From NCBI GenBank assembly GCA_020629415.1, contig JAHDDL010000024.1:13974-63955 (forward strand): a stretch of DNA of 49,982 bases, read 5' to 3'. The position numbers were made by a program, and so were the translations under genes. Source of the DNA: Maribacter sp. (GTDB lineage Bacteria > Bacteroidota > Bacteroidia > Flavobacteriales > Flavobacteriaceae). The notes beneath the pieces were generated by a model. That model was not told the origin of the DNA. It made no database searches and worked only from the letters and a program-made list of their open reading frames with translations. Positions 43,924 through 49,982 of the stretch are shown here, piece after piece (position 1 is the stretch's first letter; each line of letters opens with the position of its first letter).

Positions 43924-44193
43924 TTAAGCTAACTTATTCAAGTCTTCTACCAATTTAGTTGCTTTAGTTTCCAACTCTTTTCTAACTTCTTTGAAATGTG
44001 CTTTCTTGTTCTCAACATCATTCTTGTTGATTTTAGCGACCAACTCGTCAAAAGTTACAATTGCTTCATCTATAATGGCAGACCCCTCTTTTGAGTGTGT
44101 AGTACCGTTAGTAGCCTCAACTATATAAACTCCTTCTATAATGTCACCAAGAACATTATTAATATCTTTTTTTAAATTTTTAATACTTGCCAT
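43924..44193 (-). CDS. Small helical protein of unknown function
   Basis: An 89-residue soluble protein that I do not recognise by family. It is predicted almost all helical, with ASIKNLKKDINNVLGDIIEGVYIVEA at the N terminus and a charged helix (VENKKAHFKEVRKELETKATKLVEDLNKL) at the C terminus. It has no signal peptide, cysteine pair or catalytic motif. A perfect -7 box upstream and a terminator downstream show a self-contained transcription unit, which supports it being a real gene. It follows manA by 57 bases on the same strand. Confidence 0.75.
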   Translation of the reverse strand: MASIKNLKKDINNVLGDIIEGVYIVEATNGTTHSKEGSAIIDEAIVTFDELVAKINKNDVENKKAHFKEVRKELETKATKLVEDLNKLA

Positions 44194-44209
44194 CTCTAAT
44201 TATTTTTTG

Positions 44210-44217
44210 CAAAAATA
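44210..44217 (-). promoter_or_regulatory. Putative -7 element of the small helical protein gene
   Basis: Minus strand TATTTTTG, exact TAnnTTTG, 16 bases upstream of the ATG at 44193. Confidence 0.48.
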
Positions 44218-44250
44218 CGATTTTTGAACTGCCGTATCGTTAATTAGAAC

Positions 44251-45216
44251 TTAAATAGTAACTTCTAATAATTTAGCACCGGTTGACTGTAAGGAAATTT
44301 TTTGGGTTGAAGCTGGTAACAAAGCTGTTTCTCCACTTTTAATAGACACTTCACCCTCTGCAGTACTAATTTTGGTTTCTCCACCAACGCACATAAAAAT
44401 TGTAAATGAATCGCGTTGTGCCGTATCTAAATCTAAATTATCGGTAAGCTCAATGAAGTTTGTTTTAAAATATGGACAATCTACCATAGTATTTACCTCA
44501 TTCTTATTATGACCGTATTCAACTTTAAAATCATCTTTCTTTTCATAATCTACAGCATCTAACGCCAACTCTGTATGCAGTTCACGAAGATTACCTTCTT
44601 TATCTTTTCGGTTGAAGTCAAAAACACGATACGTAACATCAGATGTCTGTTGTATTTCCGCCAACATCACCCCTGCTCCTATTGCATGAATTTTACCCGT
44701 ATTTATAAAGAACGTATCCCCTTCTTTAACTTGCTCATAATTAAGAAGATCAAGCAAGGTATCATTAGCAACACTTTCAGCATATTCTTCTTTGGTAACA
44801 TCTTTATTAAAACCTACGATCAACTCTGCATTAGGATCGGCATCCATAATATACCACATTTCTGTCTTTCCAAATGAATTATGACGTTCTTTGGCCAGAG
44901 CATCATTTGGGTGTAGTTGTATGGATAAGTCTTGCTTTGCATCAATAAACTTTATTAAGATCGGAAATTCTTTTCCAAAACGCTCTACAACACTCTTACC
45001 TAACAATTCTTCTGCATTAGAATCTATTAGTTCTTGAAGAGATTTGCCCTCTAAACTACCGTTTGCAACTACAGAAATATCACCTTTTACGGTAGACAAC
45101 TCCCAACTTTCGCCGGTAATATCACTTTCAATTGGTTTTCCAAAAACCTCTTTTAGCTTGGTACCGCCCCAAAGTCTTTCTTTTAAAATGGGCCTAAATT
45201 TTAAAGGATGTATCAT
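44251..45216 (-). CDS. manA: Mannose-6-phosphate isomerase, class I
   Basis: A 321-residue cupin-type isomerase. The zinc ligands of type I phosphomannose isomerases are visible: Q100 and H102 (IQLHP), E119 (KTEMWY) and H177 (GKIHAIGAG). The N terminus RPILKERLWGGTKL also fits. It interconverts fructose-6-phosphate and mannose-6-phosphate, feeding GDP-mannose and surface polysaccharide synthesis or mannose use. It is shorter than the E. coli enzyme, as is usual for the Bacteroidota/Firmicutes branch. A 77-base gap separates it from the QueD-type gene. Cytoplasmic. Confidence 0.93.
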   Translation of the reverse strand: MIHPLKFRPILKERLWGGTKLKEVFGKPIESDITGESWELSTVKGDISVVANGSLEGKSLQELIDSNAEELLGKSVVERFGKEFPILIKFIDAKQDLSIQLHPNDALAKERHNSFGKTEMWYIMDADPNAELIVGFNKDVTKEEYAESVANDTLLDLLNYEQVKEGDTFFINTGKIHAIGAGVMLAEIQQTSDVTYRVFDFNRKDKEGNLRELHTELALDAVDYEKKDDFKVEYGHNKNEVNTMVDCPYFKTNFIELTDNLDLDTAQRDSFTIFMCVGGETKISTAEGEVSIKSGETALLPASTQKISLQSTGAKLLEVTI

Positions 45217-45293
45217 TCTATATTTTTAAGTTGATCTATTTAATAACTATTATAACGTTGAATTAAAAAAAATCTTACAATTAACTTTAAAAA

Positions 45294-45701
45294 CTATCCT
45301 GAGAACGTAACGTAATTTCTTGGCGTTTCAAAAAGAACCACTTCAAGTTCATGGGTATCTTGAATATTTGGCCTTAACCTTTTCCATATAACCACAGCTA
45401 TATTCTCTGCCGTAGGGTTTAAGGTTTTAAACTCCTCTACTTCAATGTTTAAGTTTTTATGGTCCAAATAGTCTTCAATCTCTTCTTTGATCAAATCTTT
45501 TAACACCTTCATATCCATTACAAAACCTGTTTCCGGATCTATTTCTCCTGTAACACTTACAATCATTTCATAATTGTGGCCATGAAAATTAGGATTATTG
45601 CATTTACCAAAAACTTCTGTATTCTTAGTGTCTTCCCAGTCTTTTCTATACAAACGATGGGCTGCATTAAAATGTGCCTTTCTACTTACCTTAACTTTCA
45701 T
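45294..45701 (-). CDS. queD: 6-carboxytetrahydropterin synthase/6-pyruvoyltetrahydropterin synthase family (QueD-like)
   Basis: A 135-residue T-fold enzyme with zinc ligands H15 (FNAAHRL), H40 and H42 (NFHGHNY) and catalytic Cys34 (GKCNNP). The C-terminal PTAENIAVVIW and LFETPRNYVTF motifs fit QueD. In queuosine synthesis it converts dihydroneopterin triphosphate to 6-carboxytetrahydropterin; PTPS activity in biopterin synthesis is the alternative. No other queuosine gene is adjacent. It starts 2 bases after idi and is probably cotranscribed with it. Confidence 0.88.
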   Translation of the reverse strand: MKVKVSRKAHFNAAHRLYRKDWEDTKNTEVFGKCNNPNFHGHNYEMIVSVTGEIDPETGFVMDMKVLKDLIKEEIEDYLDHKNLNIEVEEFKTLNPTAENIAVVIWKRLRPNIQDTHELEVVLFETPRNYVTFSG

Positions 45702-45703
45702 CT

Positions 45704-46231
45704 CTATGCCGGTGTGTTAAATAAATGTTCGTAAAATTTGTCAAAGATTATCTTAAACCAAGCTGTATAAGCATTAGGATTATTGGAGATATCTTCTTTA
45801 ATGGATTCAGGAGACATCCATTTCCATGCCTCTACCTCTTCAATATTAATATTTGGCTCAGCGTTGTAAGTACCTATCATGACATGATCTAGTTCGTGCT
45901 CAGTTAAACCGTTATCAAAAGGAGCCTTGTAAATGAAAGAAAACAGTTCTTTTAATTCGGCCTGAAAACCCATTTCTTCTTGTAGTCTACGCTTGCCAGC
46001 TTCAATATTGGTCTCTCCTACTCGCTGGTGACTACAGCAGGTGTTTGTCCATAATAATGGTGAATGATATTTGGATGCCGCACGTTGTTGCAGCATAATA
46101 TCGCCATTGTCGTTCGTTATAAAAACGGAAAAAGCCCTATGTAAAACTGCCTTTTCATGGGCTTCCATTTTAGCCATAGTGCCTATTTGCTCATTATTTT
46201 CATTTACGAGAATTACCTGTTCTTCCTTCAT
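45704..46231 (-). CDS. idi: Isopentenyl-diphosphate delta-isomerase, type 1
   Basis: A 175-residue Nudix-fold isomerase: HRAFSVFITNDNGDIMLQQRA, then WTNTCCSHQRVGE with the catalytic cysteine (C66 by alignment to the E. coli WTNSVC box), the Nudix-like helix EAGKRRLQEEMGF, and the acidic pair E111/E113 in LTEHELDHV. It interconverts IPP and DMAPP for isoprenoid (quinone and carotenoid) synthesis. Type 1 assignment follows from the Cys/Glu pair rather than FMN binding. First gene of a pair with the QueD-like gene. Confidence 0.95.
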   Translation of the reverse strand: MKEEQVILVNENNEQIGTMAKMEAHEKAVLHRAFSVFITNDNGDIMLQQRAASKYHSPLLWTNTCCSHQRVGETNIEAGKRRLQEEMGFQAELKELFSFIYKAPFDNGLTEHELDHVMIGTYNAEPNINIEEVEAWKWMSPESIKEDISNNPNAYTAWFKIIFDKFYEHLFNTPA

Positions 46232-46289
46232 AAGGTAAAAATAAGGCGTTTTAGGTATTTAACGTAAAGAAGAATATAAAAAGATAAAT

Positions 46290-47243
46290 CTAGAAGAAAC
46301 GAGGCGATTTTAAGTTGTTCTTGGTCATAATAAAATCATATCTAAAAATAACTTCGAACGATCCATTATTAAAAGCCGTATTACCAAGATCGGTAGTTTC
46401 TTTGTCATACGCTATACCAATTAAAAACTTATTAGATACGTTAAAACCTGCCATACCACTAAATGCGGCATCCCACCTGTAGGCCGCTCCCAAAATGAAT
46501 TTTTCATTTAGCATAAAATTTGCAGATAGATCTACCTGTAAAGGTGCCCCTTGAACAGCCTTGGTAAGTAAGGCCGGCTTAAATTTTAAGGACTCGTTTA
46601 AATCCCAAACGTAACCAGTTATTAAATAAAGGTTCATTTGTTCTTTGGCCGTAGATAGGTTAGTTTCCTGAAAATGCGTTGTTTCCAAAAATCTAGGTAC
46701 AGACAACCCAACATAGAATTTATTGGTATGATAATACACCCCGGCGCCAATATTTGGCGAAAGCCTATTATCTATATCTTGTTGTAAAGTAGGGTCTGTG
46801 GTATATTGATTTAGCTCTGAAAACCTGATATCCAATAAATTGGCACTGGCCTTTAAACCAAAACTTAATCTACCTTCAGTAGATGTCCAAACCGTATACG
46901 AGAAATCAATATCAAAATTGGTTTCTGACGTAGGACCTATTTCATCATTTACTATTGAAAGTCCTAAACCTACACCCCTATAACCAATTGGGGAATGTAC
47001 ATTAAAAGTCTGTGTAGTAGGCGCCCCATCTAATCCTACCCATTGAGACCTATGCAAAGCACCTAAACTGATATGTCCTCTAGATCCGGCATATGCAGGA
47101 TTGACACTTATGGTGTTATACATATACTGGGTATACTGTGCATCTTGCTGACCATAGGCAAACAACCCAAAACATAATGCCATAACGACAACAACTTGTT
47201 TTAGAAAATTCTTTTTAAGTATGGTTATATATGTTTTCAACAT
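46290..47243 (-). CDS. PorP/SprF family type IX secretion outer-membrane protein
   Basis: A 317-residue protein with a signal peptide (FLKQVVVVMALCFGLFAYGQ) followed by QDAQYTQYMYNTISVNPAYAGSRG, the unmistakable PorP/SprF N terminus, and a series of amphipathic beta strands to the C terminus (IIFRYDF-like ends), consistent with an outer-membrane barrel. SprF-type proteins act with a specific T9SS cargo encoded next to them, here the type B sorted surface protein 5 bases upstream. In Flavobacterium, SprF is needed to deliver the SprB gliding adhesin. Whether this copy serves gliding or another adhesin cannot be told. Confidence 0.92.
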   Translation of the reverse strand: MLKTYITILKKNFLKQVVVVMALCFGLFAYGQQDAQYTQYMYNTISVNPAYAGSRGHISLGALHRSQWVGLDGAPTTQTFNVHSPIGYRGVGLGLSIVNDEIGPTSETNFDIDFSYTVWTSTEGRLSFGLKASANLLDIRFSELNQYTTDPTLQQDIDNRLSPNIGAGVYYHTNKFYVGLSVPRFLETTHFQETNLSTAKEQMNLYLITGYVWDLNESLKFKPALLTKAVQGAPLQVDLSANFMLNEKFILGAAYRWDAAFSGMAGFNVSNKFLIGIAYDKETTDLGNTAFNNGSFEVIFRYDFIMTKNNLKSPRFF

Positions 47244-47248
47244 TCTTA

Positions 47249-49294
47249 TTATCTATTTATATATATGTAACCAGACAGGGTTTCTGTTTCTCCGTTCGGT
47301 AATTCATAATCTAGAATATAGAAATATGTACCTACTGGTAATTTACTGTCCATGTCAACGGTTACCCTACCTTCAGATGTTCCATCAAAGACATTGCCTT
47401 CTGTATCATATGCTTTTGTCATATACACCGCTACACCCCATCTGTTAAAGATTTTCAATGTATTGTTAGGGTAATTCTGTAAGCCGTCTATTCTTAGAAC
47501 ATCATGAATGCCATCACCGTTAGGTGTAATAACGTTGAAAACTTCTATTTCTTCTTCTAGCTGACCTAAATCTGAATCTAAATAATTAGGTATACCATCA
47601 TCATCAGAATCATCATCAACGTAATCTCCGTTAAGGTTGATATCTTCATCACGAGTTTCTATACCATCATCGTCATCATCGGTATCCCTATAATCAGATT
47701 CCTCATCACCATCGGTATTTGGAAGCTGCGTGTAAGGATCATCAATTTCATCATTGACATCCGTATCAACCGAAATTGCACCTTCATAACCATCATCCAA
47801 TCCGTCATTATCCTTATCCGAACCAATCATAACAACATCTGCAATACCATCATGATCATGATCATGAGCTTCAATAGCATCCAGTACGTTATCATTATCA
47901 CTATCCTCATCTAAATAATCAGGTAGGTTATCTCCGTCCGTATCTACAGGGAACAATCCAGTTAAACCATTAGCTTCATACGCATCATCTAACCCGTTGG
48001 TATTCGCATCGATCCCTGAAGGCGGAATATAATCTGCCGTAGCCTGAGCCTCAACATTATCAGGTATACCATCGCCATCTGCATCAATATCCAAATAATC
48101 TGGGAAGCCGTCTCCATCAGAATCTGTTGGGTCGGTAGACGGATCATTATCGCCATCTAAGTTCAAATCTTCAAAACTATCAACGATACCATCATCATCA
48201 CTATCCAAATCAACACCTAACGGATTAATAAGAATTGTTATGGTCGATGTACTACAGTTGCCCACTGTATCGCACACGGTATAATCAAAAGTATCTGTGC
48301 CTAAGTAATTATTGTTAGAGAAGTATGTTGGAATATCATCGGATGGATCATTTGGTGTACCATTATCATCAACAGTAACCGAGCCATTGATTGGTTGTGT
48401 TACGCTAAACGTACCCTCTGTAGGTAAATCATTATCATTTACTTGCCATGTATTAATAGCTGTAATTGCATTGATATCTATAGCAATAGAGTCATCGTTA
48501 GTATCTAATATTGGTAATACCTCTATTGTAACCGTAGCTGTACTACAATCTCCGTAGGCATTGCAAATCGTATAATCGAAAGTGTCTGTACCATTGAAAT
48601 CTACATCTGGAGTGTAGGTGACAATATCATCCATAGGATTGTTTGGTGTACCACCGTCATCAATGGTTACCGAACCATTTGCCGGATCTGTAGTTGTCAG
48701 AGCCCCTACATCCGGTAAATCGGCATCATTACCATAAATATCTATAATTACTGGTACTTCCTCATCCGTAGATACCAAATCATCTTCTAAATCTGCAGCC
48801 TCAGGCAAACATACTACCGTAAAATTTGGTAGGCTAAACGTATTACCCGCCTTTGTTACCATTGCCGTATATCTTACAACGGCATCTGTAGCAATGACCA
48901 TGGGACTTAATTGATCACCTGGTAATGGCGGACTCCAACTTACCGAAGCTGTGCTTGGTACGTTAGAAGTGATATCCATAGTTACTTCATTGTCTGGATT
49001 ATTACAATCTGTTACAATAAAATACCCTGTTGCATTAGAGCCACATAAGGTACCGTCATAGGTTGCAAAGTAAATACCCGGTTGGGTGACTTCGTAAAAA
49101 GAATCGGTACCGAGGACCGTTGCCGTGTCCGAAGCTTCATACCAACGAAAATTGTTTTGATCACTGTCCGTAGGTGCCTGAAGCAAAAACTGGGCGTTAG
49201 ATACCAATACCCCCAGTATCGTAGTAACGATACTGAGAAATATGTTTTTATATATATGTGTTTTTTTCAAATCGATTTGGAATCTATGCTTCAA
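47249..49294 (-). CDS. T9SS type B sorting domain-containing surface protein (gliding motility-associated C-terminal domain)
   Basis: A 681-residue exported protein. The start is a TTG at 49294: the codon before it is an in-frame TAA and no ATG occurs before the mature part. After a signal peptide (ending VLVSNAQ) come an Ig-like region (to about 150), two cadherin/VCBS-like repeats ([18 protein letters not shown] and [18 protein letters not shown]), then a long Asp-rich thrombospondin type 3 stretch (about 355-580, repeated DxDxDGxxD, probably calcium-binding), and the C-terminal gliding-motility/T9SS type B domain (about 580-681: [30 protein letters not shown]). It is secreted and likely anchored to the surface with the help of the PorP/SprF protein encoded 5 bases downstream. 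Confidence 0.92.
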   Translation of the reverse strand: MKHRFQIDLKKTHIYKNIFLSIVTTILGVLVSNAQFLLQAPTDSDQNNFRWYEASDTATVLGTDSFYEVTQPGIYFATYDGTLCGSNATGYFIVTDCNNPDNEVTMDITSNVPSTASVSWSPPLPGDQLSPMVIATDAVVRYTAMVTKAGNTFSLPNFTVVCLPEAADLEDDLVSTDEEVPVIIDIYGNDADLPDVGALTTTDPANGSVTIDDGGTPNNPMDDIVTYTPDVDFNGTDTFDYTICNAYGDCSTATVTIEVLPILDTNDDSIAIDINAITAINTWQVNDNDLPTEGTFSVTQPINGSVTVDDNGTPNDPSDDIPTYFSNNNYLGTDTFDYTVCDTVGNCSTSTITILINPLGVDLDSDDDGIVDSFEDLNLDGDNDPSTDPTDSDGDGFPDYLDIDADGDGIPDNVEAQATADYIPPSGIDANTNGLDDAYEANGLTGLFPVDTDGDNLPDYLDEDSDNDNVLDAIEAHDHDHDGIADVVMIGSDKDNDGLDDGYEGAISVDTDVNDEIDDPYTQLPNTDGDEESDYRDTDDDDDGIETRDEDINLNGDYVDDDSDDDGIPNYLDSDLGQLEEEIEVFNVITPNGDGIHDVLRIDGLQNYPNNTLKIFNRWGVAVYMTKAYDTEGNVFDGTSEGRVTVDMDSKLPVGTYFYILDYELPNGETETLSGYIYINR

Positions 49295-49302
49295 TTAGCT
49301 AA

Positions 49303-49982
49303 TTATTGTGCTACAAAAACTACGTTAATCAATGTATTATAATCTGTTGGTACTGCAATAACATCATACTGCATAACACCTGTTGCACTAACCGATACAT
49401 TGGCAAATACCGTAGGATCATAATACGTAACATAGTAGTATAATTCAGTATTTGCATATGTAGGTATTGCTGCTGGAGCACCTGCACTACGTACATCAGG
49501 AGTACCATATTGTGTTATATACTCTGCATGTAAATCAATTGTTCTACCAGTACCTGTTGTTGCCACATCTACCTCTATAGAAGGGGGATAAAAAATATCA
49601 GGTCTTGTATTGGCAATTAAATATGGATCAGCTGATGTACCAGTACCACTTACACTAATATCTGTGTCTGGCGCAGCTTCTACAATCGTTTCTGCACCGT
49701 TTGCTGTTGGTACAGATAAGTTATAATTAATATCCGTTTGTGTCACTGTTACCGAACCATCTGTTGACGTAATTGTCTGTATTTCATTATTTGGACTATT
49801 ATCCGCATCATCTACATTATCCACTCCATCGTTGTCTACAGTAATAGTTCCGCCATCAGCTAAACCAATCGTAGATGTTCCATCGCCATTATCTGTAATG
49901 GTAGATGCTTGGAATTGTACCGGCGTTCCATTCTCTGAGGTATACGTAAAGCTACCATCTCCATTATTTACTAAAGTTGTTA
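49303..49982 (-). CDS. Repeat-rich surface protein, C-terminal part (5' end outside window)
   Basis: The frame is open to the window edge, so only the last 226 or so residues are seen and the GTG at 49824 is internal. The sequence is Asp/Gly/Thr-rich, with NNGDGSFTYTSENGTPV and ITDNGDGTSTIGLADGGT, the short strand repeats of long Bacteroidota surface proteins, then VDNVDDADNSPNNE and a beta-rich tail of about 100 residues ending INVVFVAQ. No T9SS sorting domain is evident at the end, so it may be retained by the neighbour or belong to another class. It lies 8 bases before the type B sorted protein in the same orientation. Confidence 0.75.
   Translation of the reverse strand, partial: TTLVNNGDGSFTYTSENGTPVQFQASTITDNGDGTSTIGLADGGTITVDNDGVDNVDDADNSPNNEIQTITSTDGSVTVTQTDINYNLSVPTANGAETIVEAAPDTDISVSGTGTSADPYLIANTRPDIFYPPSIEVDVATTGTGRTIDLHAEYITQYGTPDVRSAGAPAAIPTYANTELYYYVTYYDPTVFANVSVSATGVMQYDVIAVPTDYNTLINVVFVAQ

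Noticed and set aside
47580..48190. Dense short repeats that could be taken for a repeat array
   Set aside because: They are codons for Asp-rich thrombospondin type 3 repeats in the type B sorted protein; spacing follows protein periodicity and no unique spacers exist, so it is not CRISPR.

Overview
This window is AT-rich and reads as a chromosomal segment of a marine-type member of the Flavobacteriaceae (Bacteroidota). The evidence is several family-restricted genes (PorP/SprF, a type B T9SS sorting domain, DUF4295, DUF2911, DUF5916), the absence of Shine-Dalgarno sequences, and repeated matches to the Bacteroidota promoter -7 element TAnnTTTG a short distance upstream of genes. I see no rRNA, tRNA, insertion sequence, phage gene or CRISPR array. 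Genus-level placement is not possible by eye.

Layout. 1-6.3 kb: the tail of an M14-type carboxypeptidase, a small DUF4177 protein, an overlapping pair of envelope genes (DUF2339/DUF3999), and an LpxR-type lipid A deacylase gene interrupted by one in-frame stop codon. 6.3-10.4 kb: rimO, a serine-hydrolase lipoprotein, a nitroreductase and a metallophosphoesterase. 10.4-14.7 kb (minus strand): rpmB-rpmG-DUF4295, then ftsY-DUF2911-amidase-metallophosphoesterase, separated by a terminator whose tail appears to hold the ftsY promoter. 14.7-18.6 kb (minus): a tightly packed run of exonuclease, surface-type protein, FAH-family enzyme, Hpt protein and cinA with 1-base start/stop overlaps. 18.8-24.5 kb: an E2 acyltransferase of a 2-oxo acid dehydrogenase, recR, a sodium:solute symporter, a CoA-binding protein, a 395-base gene-free stretch with an orphan terminator, and fabH.

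24.6-28.9 kb: a TetR regulator and an ABC1/UbiB-type kinase form a minus-strand pair. Upstream of them is a compact leader: a perfect -7 box, an 11-codon open frame enclosed by a 10-bp inverted repeat, and a strong intrinsic terminator before the TetR start. htpG runs the other way, behind a TGTCA direct repeat and an inverted repeat that look like a stress-response control region. This intergenic stretch is the most structured non-coding DNA in the window and my best candidate for something undescribed.

28.9-43.9 kb (mostly plus): an unrecognised membrane protein, a MOSC protein, a DUF885 metallopeptidase-like protein, a DoxX-like protein, a secreted two-repeat protein divergent from an AraC regulator, a TIGR03643 protein, S1/P1 nuclease, a bifunctional class A PBP, a DUF5916 outer-membrane-type protein, a HAD phosphatase, a DUF819 transporter and a DUF4369 lipoprotein. 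43.9-50 kb (minus): manA, a QueD/PTPS-type enzyme, idi, then a type IX secretion/gliding-type cluster of PorP/SprF, a T9SS type B surface protein and the 3' part of a repeat-rich surface protein that runs off the window.

Most of the segment is housekeeping and envelope biology: ribosome maturation and protein targeting (rimO, rpmB/G, ftsY, htpG), cell wall (PBP1A), lipid synthesis (fabH, idi), DNA repair and salvage (recR, exonuclease, S1/P1) and T9SS-dependent surface display. Starts were moved to internal ATG codons where a lipobox, signal peptide or promoter element supports this. Two secreted proteins (DUF2911 and the type B sorted protein) appear to start at TTG.
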